Shown: piece by piece, positions 52,652 to 61,961 of the stretch | How the letters are laid out: each line of letters opens with the position of its first letter | How positions within the stretch are numbered: the first letter of the stretch is position 1 | DNA from: Gammaproteobacteria bacterium | Lineage (GTDB): Bacteria; Pseudomonadota; Gammaproteobacteria; Xanthomonadales; Xanthomonadaceae | Direction of reading: 5' to 3' | Length of the DNA: 64,000 bases | NCBI GenBank assembly: GCA_025356635.1 | Contig: JANXRY010000008.1 | Coordinates: forward strand, 1 to 64,000 | Made by a program: the position numbers and the translations under genes | Notes under the pieces: generated by a model | The model's input: the letters and a program-made list of their open reading frames with translations, nothing else | Told to the model about the DNA's origin: nothing | The model's database searches: none

Positions 52652-52657
52652 AAGCGC

Positions 52658-52686
52658 ACTATAAACATTTTGTTTATAGGCTGCAA
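52658..52686 (-). promoter_or_regulatory. Promoter and palindromic operator of higBA
   Basis: TTGCAG (52686-52681) and TATAGT (52663-52658) are 17 bases apart. The palindrome CTATAAACA-TTT-TGTTTATAG (52659-52679) covers the -10 box and is a likely HigA site. The GTG start lies 6 bases downstream, so the mRNA should be leaderless. Confidence 0.8.
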
Positions 52687-52768
52687 ACTATCAAAATCCT
52701 GCAAGTACCCATCCCGGCGGAATCGGCGCTAGCGATTCAACCGTGCGTCACGTTTTGTGCGGCATGTC

Positions 52769-53794
52769 TCAGCCGAACAAGCCTTCCGGATACTCGGGCT
52801 TCTGCTCGCGCGACAGGATGATCTTCAGGCCTTCGGCGGGGGTAATCTCTTCGTGCAACACGCGCTGGACGAGCATGGAGATCGGTAGTTCGATGGCATG
52901 GCGATTCGCCAGGCGCATCACTTCGTCCACGGTCTGCACCGATTCGACCACTTGGCCGATTTCGGCCACCGCTTCACGCAACGATTGCCCGCGTCCCAGC
53001 GCCAGGCCGAGGCGCCGGTTGCGCGACAAGTCGCCGGTGCAGGTGAGCACGAGGTCGCCCAGGCCGGCGAGGCCCATGAGGGTTTCCGCACGACCGCCTA
53101 GCGCGACGTTTAGGCGCAGCATTTCATTCAAGCCGCGGGTGATCAGGCCGGCACGAGCATTGAGCCCGAGCGACATGCCGTCGGCGATACCGGTAGCGAC
53201 AGCCAGCACGTTCTTCATCGCACCGCCGAGTTCGGCACCGAGCATGTCCGAACCGGTGTAGGCGCGAAAGGCCGGGCCGTGCAGGGCTGCAGCGACGAGT
53301 TGGGCGAAATCCTCGCGCTCGGAGTGCACAGTCACCGCCGTCGGTAGGCCGAGTGCAACTTCCTTGGCGAACGAAGGGCCAGTGACCACGGCCAGCGGCA
53401 CGTCATCGCCCAGGCATTGGGCGGCGACTTCGTGCAGGAACCGACCGGAACCCGGTTCGAAGCCCTTGGTCGCCCAGGCGATGCCGACGCCTTCGCGTCG
53501 AAACGGCGCGAGAGCACAGAGCGTGTGGTTGAAGGCGTGGCTGGGCGTGACCACCAGGATCAGATCGGCAGTGGTCGCGGCACCGGCAAGATCATCGGTG
53601 GCGCGCAAGGACTCCGGCAAGGCGATGCCCGGCAAGTAACGCGGGTTTTCGTGTTGCTGGTTGATCGCCGCGATCTGGATGGCGCTGCGGCCCCAGAGCA
53701 CGGTCGGGTAATCATGGCGCGCAAGCAATGCCGCCAGCGCCGTTCCCCAGGAACCGGCGCCCAAGACGGCGATGGCAGGCTTGGCGGTGCTCAT
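52769..53794 (-). CDS. gpsA: Glycerol-3-phosphate dehydrogenase [NAD(P)+]
   Basis: GpsA makes sn-glycerol-3-phosphate for phospholipid synthesis. The 341-residue enzyme has the nucleotide motif [36 protein letters not shown], the catalytic lysine in [16 protein letters not shown] and [20 protein letters not shown]. It follows secB by 16 bases in the conserved gene order yibN-secB-gpsA. Confidence 0.97.
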   Translation of the reverse strand: MSTAKPAIAVLGAGSWGTALAALLARHDYPTVLWGRSAIQIAAINQQHENPRYLPGIALPESLRATDDLAGAATTADLILVVTPSHAFNHTLCALAPFRREGVGIAWATKGFEPGSGRFLHEVAAQCLGDDVPLAVVTGPSFAKEVALGLPTAVTVHSEREDFAQLVAAALHGPAFRAYTGSDMLGAELGGAMKNVLAVATGIADGMSLGLNARAGLITRGLNEMLRLNVALGGRAETLMGLAGLGDLVLTCTGDLSRNRRLGLALGRGQSLREAVAEIGQVVESVQTVDEVMRLANRHAIELPISMLVQRVLHEEITPAEGLKIILSREQKPEYPEGLFG

Positions 53795-53810
53795 GGCCCC
53801 GCTCGGTCAA

Positions 53811-54326
53811 TCAGGCGTTGCCGCCCTCGGCCAAGGCGACCGAGCCTTGGCTCGCGACTTGCTCCGAACGACGACGCAAGCCTTCGGCATACAGCGCCTC
53901 GAAATTGATCGGCTGCATGTAAAAGGGTGGGAAGCCGCCGTTGGTGATCAGGTCACTGATCGACTGGCGAACGTACGGGAACAGCACGTTCGGGCAATAG
54001 GTGCCAAGCATCATGTCGAGCGTGCGCTCGTCGAACCCGGTCAAGCCAAAGATGCCAGCCTGCTCGACTTCCGCCAGGTACACGGTCTTATCGTTCAAGG
54101 TGCAGGTCAGGGTGGCGCCGAGGATCACTTCGTACATCGCCTCGTCAAGCCGGCCGACCTTCTGGTTGATGTTCAGGCCCAACTGCGGCTGGCCCTGTTC
54201 ACTGAACACCTGCGGGGTATTCGGTGCCTCGAAGGAGACGTCCTTGACGTAGATCTTCTCGACAGTGAACTGGGCGGGCGTGGGCGCTGCGGCGTCGATG
54301 GCGACGGGCGCGGTCTGGTCGGTCAT
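53811..54326 (-). CDS. secB: Protein-export chaperone SecB
   Basis: SecB holds pre-proteins unfolded and delivers them to SecA. The 171-residue protein has [20 protein letters not shown], the block [40 protein letters not shown] and [15 protein letters not shown]. It has a longer C-terminal tail than E. coli SecB (about 15 residues). grxC, often between yibN and secB, is absent. Confidence 0.97.
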   Translation of the reverse strand: MTDQTAPVAIDAAAPTPAQFTVEKIYVKDVSFEAPNTPQVFSEQGQPQLGLNINQKVGRLDEAMYEVILGATLTCTLNDKTVYLAEVEQAGIFGLTGFDERTLDMMLGTYCPNVLFPYVRQSISDLITNGGFPPFYMQPINFEALYAEGLRRRSEQVASQGSVALAEGGNA

Positions 54327-54416
54327 GGCAAAACTCCGGAATGTCGGTAAGACAGAAAGGCGGAAGGGGCTAAACGTCGGATTATGGCATGCGGGCAGGA
54401 CCCGGCAAAATCAAGC

Positions 54417-54854
54417 TCAGGCCTTGCCCTTGAGCAGCGGGAGGTCGGCCTGTTGCCAGGCGGCAATGCCGCCATCGAGCCAGTAAACCTGTTTGAATCC
54501 GGCCTTTACCAGGCGTTTCGCAGCCTGGGCCGAGGTTGCGCCGGTCCGGCAGATCAGCGCCACCGGGAGCTCGCGCACCTTGGCCAGCGCCTTGTTTTCG
54601 GGGTCGAACTGGCCCATCACCACATTGCGCGAACCAACGACATGCCCTTTCTCATAGTCGGCGCTCGGGCTGACATCCACCACCAGCGCGTCTTCGCGAT
54701 TGATCAGCGCGGTCAACGCAGACGGATTGACCGCTTTGTAGCCAACGAATAGCCGGGATATCTCGTGGTAGACGATGGCCAGGCTCAGGCCGACAAAGGC
54801 CAGGGACATGAAAGGATTTGCGCGGGCAAAGTCCAGCAAGGAAGCCAGGGTCAT
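54417..54854 (-). CDS. yibN: Membrane-anchored rhodanese-like protein (YibN type)
   Basis: The 145-residue protein has an N-terminal membrane helix (NPFMSLAFVGLSLAIVYHEI) and a rhodanese domain with LVVDVSPSADYEKGHVVGS and the active-site loop LICRTGATSAQAA, with the cysteine present. It may handle sulfane sulfur at the membrane. It precedes secB and gpsA as in other gammaproteobacteria. ATG 54854 gives a normal-length protein. Confidence 0.92.
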   Translation of the reverse strand: MTLASLLDFARANPFMSLAFVGLSLAIVYHEISRLFVGYKAVNPSALTALINREDALVVDVSPSADYEKGHVVGSRNVVMGQFDPENKALAKVRELPVALICRTGATSAQAAKRLVKAGFKQVYWLDGGIAAWQQADLPLLKGKA

Positions 54855-54894
54855 GGAAAGCTCGAAGGTGGATCGGGCCGGCATTATCGGCAGT

Positions 54895-56604
54895 TCAGGC
54901 CGGTACCGCCACCGCCTGTCGCGCCCAGCCCAGGGCGGTATCGAAATCCTCGGCAAAACCCAGCAGGTTGGCGGCATTGCCCAGGCCCTGGTCGAGCAGC
55001 AGGCGATGCGGCTGCGTTTGCACGCCAGACAGGATCACCACCGTTCCACTCTTGCCGCAGCGGGCAACGAACTGCTTGAGCGCGTGCGCGCCGGAGGCAT
55101 CGATCATCGGCACCAGGCGCATCCGCAGGATGAACACCTTCGGTGGTACCGGGAACTGGTCGAGCACTTCATCGAGCCGATTGGCCACCGCGAAATACAG
55201 CGGCCCGGCGATCCGGAATGCGGCAACGCCCTTCGGCAACTGGTCGCGCTGGTCGGGCAGTTCCGGACCACTCAAATCGTCCACTTCGTCTTCGAGCATC
55301 CCGCCGGCCGACTCCACTGATACCACTTCGCTCATCCGATGCATGAACACGAACGCCGCCAGCACCACACCGGCCTCGATCGCCACGGTCAGGTCGAACG
55401 CAACCGTCAGCAAGAACGTGACCAGCAACACCAGGCGATCGCCCCAATGGCCGTGCAGCAGGTGCTTGAACTGTTCGACCTCGCTCATGTTCCAGGCCAC
55501 GATCAGCAATACCGCTGCCAGCGCCGCCAGCGGCACGTAGGCCATCAATGGCGCCGCCGCCAGCATGAACAACAACAGGAACCCGGCGTGCGCCATACCG
55601 GCCACCGGGCTGCGCGCACCGGCGCGGACATTGGTGGCGGTGCGTGCGATCGCGCCCGTCGCAGGCAAACCACCGAACAACGCCGAAGCGCAATTGGCTA
55701 TGCCCTGCGCCACCAGTTCGCAATTGGAGCGGTGCCGGCCGCCGGTCATGCCATCGGCAACCACGGCCGAAAGCAGCGACTCCACGCCCGCCAGAAACGC
55801 AATCGTGAACGACGCGGGCAACAGCTCGCGCGTGCGTTCGAATGGAATATGCGGGAAGTCGAACACCGGCAAGGCCGAGGGAATTCCGCCAAAGGCACTG
55901 CCGATGGTCGGCACCGGCAAATGCAACAGCAGCGCCGCTGCGGCTCCAGCCAGCACCGCGATCAGAAAGCCCGGCCACAACGGCCGGTAACGCCGCAGCA
56001 ACACAATCACCGCGATGCAGCCCAGCGCCAGAGCGAAACTGGCGGCGTTGAAGGTCTGCCAGCGACTGAAATACGCCAGCCACTTGCCAAGGAAATCACC
56101 CGGCAGGTGTTCGATGCGCAGTCCAAACAAATCTTTCACCTGGCTGGAAAAAATACTCACCGCAATGCCAGCGGTGAAGCCGGTGATCACCGGCTGCGGC
56201 ATGTAGCGCATCAACGCGCCCAAGCGCATCAGCCCGGCGGCGATCAGCATCAGCCCGGCCAGCAGCGTGCACAGCACCAGGCCGCCAAAACCGAATTTCT
56301 CGATGACGACATAAACCACAGGAATGAAAGCCGCTGTCGGCCCGCCTACCTGCACCCGGGACCCGCCCAGCGCCGAGATCAGGAAACCGGCGATGATCGC
56401 CGTATGCAGGCCTTTCTCTGGCGTGGTGCCAGAAGCGATCGCCAAGGCCATCGCCAGCGGCAACGCAACCACCGCGACAGTAAAACCGGCGAGCAGATCC
56501 TGGCGAAAATCGGCACTGCGGTAACCACGGCGCAGTACCGTGAACAGTTTCGGGACGTACAAGTGCCAGTGCACGGGGCCATGCGTGGAACGATCGGGCG
56601 GCAT
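54895..56604 (-). CDS. SulP-family anion transporter with STAS domain
   Basis: The 569-residue protein has about 12-14 membrane segments with the family start RQDLLAGFTVAVVALPLAMA, GSRVQVGGPTAAFIPVVYVV, FTAGIAVSIFSSQVKDLFGL and GGLPATGAIARTATNVRAGA. A cytoplasmic STAS domain ends it (about 460-560: VPPKVFILRMRLVPMIDASG, AHALKQF). Such proteins carry sulfate, bicarbonate or organic anions. Substrate is not certain. ATG 56604 is chosen by length. It lies nine bases after the preceding small gene. Confidence 0.93.
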   Translation of the reverse strand: MPPDRSTHGPVHWHLYVPKLFTVLRRGYRSADFRQDLLAGFTVAVVALPLAMALAIASGTTPEKGLHTAIIAGFLISALGGSRVQVGGPTAAFIPVVYVVIEKFGFGGLVLCTLLAGLMLIAAGLMRLGALMRYMPQPVITGFTAGIAVSIFSSQVKDLFGLRIEHLPGDFLGKWLAYFSRWQTFNAASFALALGCIAVIVLLRRYRPLWPGFLIAVLAGAAAALLLHLPVPTIGSAFGGIPSALPVFDFPHIPFERTRELLPASFTIAFLAGVESLLSAVVADGMTGGRHRSNCELVAQGIANCASALFGGLPATGAIARTATNVRAGARSPVAGMAHAGFLLLFMLAAAPLMAYVPLAALAAVLLIVAWNMSEVEQFKHLLHGHWGDRLVLLVTFLLTVAFDLTVAIEAGVVLAAFVFMHRMSEVVSVESAGGMLEDEVDDLSGPELPDQRDQLPKGVAAFRIAGPLYFAVANRLDEVLDQFPVPPKVFILRMRLVPMIDASGAHALKQFVARCGKSGTVVILSGVQTQPHRLLLDQGLGNAANLLGFAEDFDTALGWARQAVAVPA

Positions 56605-56612
56605 GGGTCGAC

Positions 56613-57023
56613 TCAATCGCGGGCAGTGATATCCGGCAAGCCGCTGACCAACCAGAACCGTTTCGCCTTGCCATCCCAGCGCCAACGCTGATGATCGGTG
56701 AGGGTCCGCTCAACCTGCGTGAACTTGCTGACCAGCTGGATTTCGACGACCTGTTCGGTAAGCCCGTCCGGCGCCACCCCGCGACTCTTCACCGTCACCA
56801 CGGTTATCTGCACCTGCTCAAAGCGCTTGCGCTCCAGCTCGGTCAGCGGGTTTTCCTGCTGGACCAGCGGATCCACGAACGTCCAGGCCAGGTCGAACTC
56901 GTTCCAGCGCAGAGCGTTGTTGTAGTCGTCGAAGATCTGCTGGTTATTCCTGCGCTTGGCCTCACCGGTGCCAGGGAAAGCCACCAGCAACAGGACCACA
57001 AGGAGGCTGAGGACACGCGTCAT
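56613..57023 (-). CDS. Small exported protein of unknown function
   Basis: The 136-residue protein has a signal peptide (LSLLVVLLLVAFPGTGEAKR) and a short soluble domain rich in charged and aromatic residues (RWNEFDLAWTFVDPLVQQEN and FTQVERTLTDHQRWRWDGKA). It resembles small periplasmic proteins of the NTF2-like size class, but this is not firm. It is translated between the thioesterase gene and the SulP gene in a minus-strand operon. Confidence 0.75.
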   Translation of the reverse strand: MTRVLSLLVVLLLVAFPGTGEAKRRNNQQIFDDYNNALRWNEFDLAWTFVDPLVQQENPLTELERKRFEQVQITVVTVKSRGVAPDGLTEQVVEIQLVSKFTQVERTLTDHQRWRWDGKAKRFWLVSGLPDITARD

Positions 57024-57030
57024 GACCACA

Positions 57031-57510
57031 TCATGCCACGCGTGGATCGGCGGTGGGAGCGGCAATCAGGGCGAATCGTGCCGACAAGGTCGCAACCACC
57101 GCGCCGCGGCCATCAAAGGTCTGTGCCTGCAGCGCCGCGCGCGCCCGTTGCCGTTCGCGCAGGCAGCGCAGGATCGTCGGCCAGTCCTGGTCCGGCGCCA
57201 GCCGTGCATCGCCGATCAGATCGTCGTAAAGCGGCGCGAGATAACGGATCTGGCTGTCGGCAACATAGATCTCCGCCACCAGGCCGGCTTCGCGCAGATT
57301 CAGCATCAACCAACCCCAGCCGGCCAGCGTCATCAGACTGGCCAGGCTGCCGCCAAAGGCACAGCCCTTGTCGTTGACGTTGGCAGCCAGCGGTGCGAAC
57401 AGGCGCAGCGTTTCGCCGTCGAAATCGCGGGCGCGGATGCCGGTTGCGGCCACCGGCGGCATCGCCTGGAAATAGCCATTGAGAGTGTTGAGCGTGTCGA
57501 AGTCGGTCAT
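57031..57510 (-). CDS. Hotdog-fold thioesterase (YiiD C-terminal domain type)
   Basis: The 159-residue protein has the YiiD/FapR-like hotdog pattern: a start TLNGYFQAMPPVAATGIRAR, NVNDKGCAFGGSLASLMTLA and AEIYVADSQIRYLAPLYDDL. It should hydrolyse acyl-CoA or a related thioester. It is divergent from hemD and leads the minus-strand run containing SulP, the rhodanese, secB and gpsA. Confidence 0.87.
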   Translation of the reverse strand: MTDFDTLNTLNGYFQAMPPVAATGIRARDFDGETLRLFAPLAANVNDKGCAFGGSLASLMTLAGWGWLMLNLREAGLVAEIYVADSQIRYLAPLYDDLIGDARLAPDQDWPTILRCLRERQRARAALQAQTFDGRGAVVATLSARFALIAAPTADPRVA

Positions 57511-57549
57511 TGCGTGGTCTTGCGTGGGGGCTTATGCCAAGCTCGCACC

Positions 57550-58329
57550 ATGCCACGCGCGATCCCTGCACTTTCGTTGGCCGAATGGTACGTCATCTCG
57601 CTGCGCCCACTGGGACTGCACGCTGGCGTACGGCGCGTGGCCGCAAAATTCGGCGCCCGAACCTTCGCCCTATCAACGCTGGCGATCGAGCCGCTGGCGA
57701 CGGGCGCAACCTTGAAGAAAGCGCTGGCCTGCCCGATCGTGATCGTGACCAGCCCGAACGCGGCACGCCTTGCTTCAACGCAGCAGCCACTCACCTGTCG
57801 TCGCAGTCAGAACTGGTTCGCGGTCGGCCCGGGTACCGCTGCCGTCTTGCGCCGTCATGGCATCGATCGGGTTACGACACCGGATCAGGGCATGGATTCC
57901 GATGCCCTGCTCGCACTTCCGGCCCTGGCCGAAATGGCCGGCCAGAAGGTCGGGTTGATCACCGCGCCGGGAGGACGCGGGCAATTGGCCAAGATACTGG
58001 TCAAGCGCGGCGCCCAGGTGCATCTCGCGGAAGTCTACCGCCGCGTTGCGCTGACGCCGACATCGCATCGCCTGCGCGCCATGGCGGCCCTGCCCGAGAA
58101 AACCGCGCTCCTGGTCAGCAGCGGCGAAGCCCTGGCGAATCTCTGGCGCTCATTGTCGAAGTCCGAGCGTGCGGGTTTGATCGCACGCCCTTGCGTGGCC
58201 AGCAGCCGACGCCTGGACGCGCAACTGCATGTGCTCGGATTCCGCCGGCGGGCACTCGCGGCCGATGCCCGCCCGGACAGCCTGCTTGCCGCGCTTGCCG
58301 AGCACCCGGCCAAGCGGCGCTTCCAGTAG
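57550..58329 (+). CDS. hemD: Uroporphyrinogen III synthase
   Basis: HemD closes and inverts ring D of hydroxymethylbilane. The 259-residue protein is loosely conserved, as HemD always is, but shows SLRPLGLHAGVRRVAAKFGA, VIVTSPNAARL, FAVGPGTAAVLRRHGIDRV, the GRGQLAKILVKRGAQVHLAE block, VYRRVALTP and ALLVSSGEALANL. ATG 57550 is the first family-like start; the long upstream frame is antisense to the thioesterase gene. hemC is not in the window. Confidence 0.9.
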   Translation: MPRAIPALSLAEWYVISLRPLGLHAGVRRVAAKFGARTFALSTLAIEPLATGATLKKALACPIVIVTSPNAARLASTQQPLTCRRSQNWFAVGPGTAAVLRRHGIDRVTTPDQGMDSDALLALPALAEMAGQKVGLITAPGGRGQLAKILVKRGAQVHLAEVYRRVALTPTSHRLRAMAALPEKTALLVSSGEALANLWRSLSKSERAGLIARPCVASSRRLDAQLHVLGFRRRALAADARPDSLLAALAEHPAKRRFQ

Positions 58330-58367
58330 CATTTGCCTGCCGTTGCAACCTTTGCGCTTTCGCTTTC

Positions 58368-59375
58368 GTGGATATCCCCTTGCCCGACACTCCCCTGACC
58401 GCCCCACGCCGCCGACTGCCAGGCGCGCTGTGGTTTCTGTTGGCCCTGTCCGTGCTGCTCGGCACGCTGCTGGTGTGGAGGGCTGTCCGGCAGGCACCGG
58501 CACCCGTGGGTGATGCCAGTGACCCGGCCACATTCGACGCCCGTTTGCTGCAGGTGGAGTCGGACCTGGGCGCGATTCGCCGCAGTCAGGAAGCCGCCAA
58601 CCAGGGCCTGACCGACACCCGCGCTCGAACCAGCCTGTTGCGCGACGAAGTGCTCGGCGTTACCCAACGCTCGGCGCTGATCGAGGACAGCGTGCGCGAG
58701 CTTGCTGGGTCCCGGCACGAGGGCGAAATGTCGCTACGGGTGGACGAGGCGGAATTGCTGCTGGTGTTTGCCCAGCAGCGCCTGCGCATCGCCGGCGACC
58801 TGCCGGGCGCCGTGCGCGCGACTGAGCTGGCCGAGAGCGTCCTCGCGCGACAACGCGACCCCGCCCTGCTCAATCTGCGCCAGGCGCTGGCGCAAGAACT
58901 GATCGCCTTGCGTGGCGCACCGCCACTGCCGCGGGCATTGGCCGCGAGCGAGCTCGATGCCTTCGAAGCCGCGCTGCCCGGTCTCGAGGCAGCCAGTCCA
59001 TCGGCACCATCGGTGACGGCGCCAGGCGTCTCGGGCTTGCAGCGCCTCATGCAAGCCTTCGTGCAGGTCCGCTCCAGCGGCGAACAGGATCTGTTGGCGC
59101 CCGAGGATCGTTCCACCGGCGAAGCTGCCCTGGGTCTAGAACTCGCCTTGGCGCGATCAGCGCTTGATCAGCGTGATCCCAGTGCATTCCATGGCAGCCT
59201 GGCGCGAATTGATCGCTGGTTGCAGCGCCTCTACGCCGCCGGGCCACGACTGGCCGGCCAGCGTTTGCGGCTCGCCCGCCTAGGCAAGCTCGACCTGACC
59301 GCGACGGTACCCGAAGCCGGTAGCACGCTCGAGGAATTGCATGCCTGGCAGCAACGTCACGCGGGATTGCCATGA
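58368..59375 (+). CDS. hemX: HemX-like membrane protein
   Basis: The 335-residue protein has one N-terminal membrane helix (GALWFLLALSVLLGTLLVW) and a long, mostly helical periplasmic domain with LRVDEAELLLVFAQQRLRIA and LHAWQQRHAGLP. HemX is commonly encoded between hemD and hemY; its function in heme metabolism is unclear. GTG 58368 is preferred; TTG 58380 is an alternative. Its stop overlaps the hemY start (ATGA). Confidence 0.85.
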   Translation: MDIPLPDTPLTAPRRRLPGALWFLLALSVLLGTLLVWRAVRQAPAPVGDASDPATFDARLLQVESDLGAIRRSQEAANQGLTDTRARTSLLRDEVLGVTQRSALIEDSVRELAGSRHEGEMSLRVDEAELLLVFAQQRLRIAGDLPGAVRATELAESVLARQRDPALLNLRQALAQELIALRGAPPLPRALAASELDAFEAALPGLEAASPSAPSVTAPGVSGLQRLMQAFVQVRSSGEQDLLAPEDRSTGEAALGLELALARSALDQRDPSAFHGSLARIDRWLQRLYAAGPRLAGQRLRLARLGKLDLTATVPEAGSTLEELHAWQQRHAGLP

Positions 59376-59839
59376 AGGTATTTCGAACCTTGCTTTGGTG
59401 GCTGGCGCTGGCCGCACTCGGCGCGCTGGCTTGGGAGTTGCTCGCACCGGACCTGGGGACGATCCTGGTGCGCTGGCATGGCCTGACCATCACCACCACG
59501 GTGGCTTTCTTTCTTCTGGCGTGGGGGCTGCTTTGGACCTTGCTATGGACACTCTGGTGGCTGTTGCGCCTGCCGTTTGCCGGCTGGCAGCGGCTGGCGA
59601 AGCGCGAAGCGCGGCTGCGTCTGATCAATGGCCTGAGCGCCTTGTACGAAGGCCACTTCGCTCGCGCCGAAACCCTGCTGGCGAAAGCGGCCGAAGACCC
59701 GGGCAACCGCTTCGTCGCGCTTAGTGCCGCGCTCAAGGCGGCTGAACAACGTGGCGACACCGATGCCGTTGCACGTTGGCAGCGAGCGCTCGCCGACACC
59801 GGAGCGTTGTCGCCACAAGACCCGAACAGAATGCGGTAA
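59372..59839 (+). CDS. hemY: HemY, N-terminal domain only
   Basis: The 155-residue protein has two membrane helices (RTLLWWLALAALGALAWELL and TVAFFLLAWGLLWTLLWTLW) followed by the RLINGLSALYEGHFARAETL block that begins the TPR region of HemY. Normal HemY proteins have about 350-420 residues with several TPR units; here only the first is present, and the frame ends after PQDPNRMR. The rest is missing from the window, so the gene is shortened or a compact variant. Its role in heme synthesis is not known. Confidence 0.8.
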   Translation: MKVFRTLLWWLALAALGALAWELLAPDLGTILVRWHGLTITTTVAFFLLAWGLLWTLLWTLWWLLRLPFAGWQRLAKREARLRLINGLSALYEGHFARAETLLAKAAEDPGNRFVALSAALKAAEQRGDTDAVARWQRALADTGALSPQDPNRMR

Positions 59840-59866
59840 CAACGCGGCGGCGGCAGGCTCCTGCGC

Positions 59867-59896
59867 TTGTATTTAACGCAAGATTAATCCTACTAT
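59867..59896 (+). promoter_or_regulatory. Promoter of the TPR-sulfotransferase gene
   Basis: TTGTAT (59867-59872) and TACTAT (59891-59896) are 18 bases apart. The leader would be about 70 bases, and GGAG lies close before ATG 59972. Confidence 0.5.
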
Positions 59897-59971
59897 CGCA
59901 ACGACGTTTCATGCCGGCTCATTGCGGGTTGGCATTCGTGCGCATGGCGCACGGCCTGCTGTTGGAGAGCC

Positions 59972-61897
59972 ATGAACCTAGCGTCCTCGGCCACCGGATC
60001 GCTCGACGTTGCGCTGGCGCAGGCGAATCGCTTGTTGTCGCGAGATCCCGCCCTGGCCCGCGAGCAGGCTGAAGAAATCCTCAAGGTCGTGCCACGCCAT
60101 CCCATGGCATGGCTGCTGCTCGGGCTTTCCCAGGGTCGTTTGGGCAAGGGCGATGCGGCGCTTGCGGCACTGCAACGCGCGGTTGCCTTGCAGCCGGACC
60201 TGCCGCAGGCCTGGCGCGCCATTGGCGATCACCTGAACGCAACTGGCGACAACGCCGGCGCCGATGCCGCCTATGCCCGGCACGTGCGTTATTCGATCCG
60301 CGACTCGAAACTGCTCGCCGCCGGGGCGGCCCTCAGCGAGGGGCGTGTGCCCGAGGCCGAGAGCCTGCTGCGCGCGCATCTCATGCACTACCCCACCGAT
60401 GTCTCGGCGATCCGCATGATGGCCGAAATCGCCACCCGGCTGGGCCGCTATGACGACGCCGAACATCTGCTCGCACGCTGCCTGGAACTCGCGCCCAGCT
60501 TCAGGGAGGCCCGGCAGAACTACGCCCTCGTCTTGCAGCGGCACAACAAGCCAGTGCAAGCGTTGGCCGAGCTGGAAATCCTGCTCAAGGACGATCCGCG
60601 AAACCCGAGCTGCCGCATCCTCAAGGCAGCCGTGTTCTCTCGATTGGGCGACTACGAATCGGCGATCGAACTCTACCAGGGCATCCTCGGCGAATACGCA
60701 AACAACGCCAAGATCTGGATGAGTTACGGCCATGCCTTGAAAACCGCCGGCCACCAGGACCGCGCCATCCAGGCGTACCGCAAGAGCCTCGAGATCGATC
60801 CCGGATTCGGCGACGCCTACTGGAGCCTGGCCAACCTCAAGACGTTCCGCTTCAGTGCTGATGAGATCGGAGCGATGCGCAACTTCTTGCAACGCCCCGA
60901 CCTGCCGATCGAGCATCGTTTTCATTTCGAATTTGCCCTAGCCAAAGCCTTGGAGGACGCTGGCGAATATTCCGGGTCGTTCGAGCACTACTTGCAGGGC
61001 AATGCTCTGCGGCGGTCGGTCGTGCCCTATAGCGCCGACGACATGTCGAGCCGGGTGGCACGCGCCAAGCGAATCTACAGTTGCGAATTCTTCGAACAGC
61101 GCAAGGATTCTGGCAGTGCGGCACGTGATCCCATTTTCATCGTTGGCCTGCCGCGTTCCGGTTCGACGCTGATCGAACAGATCCTATCCAGCCATTCCGC
61201 CGTCGAGGGGACGATGGAGCTGCCGGAAATCATCTCGATGACCCGAGCACTGCGCGCGGATAGCGACGCCGGTGCGCTACCCGGCTATCACCAGACGCTG
61301 GCCCGGCTGGATCAGCGCGAGCTTTGCGAGCTGGGCGAGCAATATCTCGAGCGGACCCGGATTCAGCGCAAATCCAGCGCCCCATTGTTCATCGACAAGA
61401 TGCCGAACAATTTCGCGCACATCGGCCTGATCCACCTGGTCTTGCCCAATGCCAGGATCATCGATGCCCGCCGGCATCCGCTGGCATGCTGCCTGTCCGG
61501 ATTCAAGCAGCATTTCGCCCAGGGCCAGAACTTCACCTACAGCCTGGATGACATCGGTCGCTACTACCGCGATTATGTTGACCTGATGGCGCATTTCGAT
61601 GCCGTCCTGCCAGGACGCGTCCATCGCGTCATCTACGAGCAGATGGTGGACAACACCGAGGTCGAGGTTCGTCGTTTGCTGGACTATTGCGGCCTGCCTT
61701 TCGAGGCCGGCTGCCTGCGTTTTTTCGAAAACGATCGCCCGGTGCGCACCGCCAGCTCCGAACAGGTGCGCAAGCCCATTTACCGCGACGGCGTCGAGCA
61801 CTGGCGCCATTACGAACCTTGGCTGGATCCACTGAAGGCCGCACTGGGCCCGGTGCTCGACGCCTATCCAGCGGCACCTGATTTCGATGTCGTCTGA
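59972..61897 (+). CDS. TPR-domain sulfotransferase
   Basis: The 641-residue protein has about nine TPR units in residues 15-330 (for example AWLLLGLSQGRLGKGDAALA and KIWMSYGHALKTAGHQDRAI) and a C-terminal sulfotransferase domain (about 385-620) with the PAPS-binding block FIVGLPRSGSTLIEQILSSH, the DKMPNNFAHIGLIHL segment and DARRHPLACCLSGFKQHFAQ. Fusions of TPR and sulfotransferase beside TonB-dependent receptors are common in proteobacteria with many such receptors. It may sulfate a cell-surface or secreted product. No signal peptide is seen. The next gene is a receptor. Confidence 0.92.
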   Translation: MNLASSATGSLDVALAQANRLLSRDPALAREQAEEILKVVPRHPMAWLLLGLSQGRLGKGDAALAALQRAVALQPDLPQAWRAIGDHLNATGDNAGADAAYARHVRYSIRDSKLLAAGAALSEGRVPEAESLLRAHLMHYPTDVSAIRMMAEIATRLGRYDDAEHLLARCLELAPSFREARQNYALVLQRHNKPVQALAELEILLKDDPRNPSCRILKAAVFSRLGDYESAIELYQGILGEYANNAKIWMSYGHALKTAGHQDRAIQAYRKSLEIDPGFGDAYWSLANLKTFRFSADEIGAMRNFLQRPDLPIEHRFHFEFALAKALEDAGEYSGSFEHYLQGNALRRSVVPYSADDMSSRVARAKRIYSCEFFEQRKDSGSAARDPIFIVGLPRSGSTLIEQILSSHSAVEGTMELPEIISMTRALRADSDAGALPGYHQTLARLDQRELCELGEQYLERTRIQRKSSAPLFIDKMPNNFAHIGLIHLVLPNARIIDARRHPLACCLSGFKQHFAQGQNFTYSLDDIGRYYRDYVDLMAHFDAVLPGRVHRVIYEQMVDNTEVEVRRLLDYCGLPFEAGCLRFFENDRPVRTASSEQVRKPIYRDGVEHWRHYEPWLDPLKAALGPVLDAYPAAPDFDVV

Positions 61898-61961
61898 TCC
61901 AGATAAGAACGATCAGACAAGAGTAAGCAACCGCAGCACCTACAGCCCGGGGAGGGTAGAT

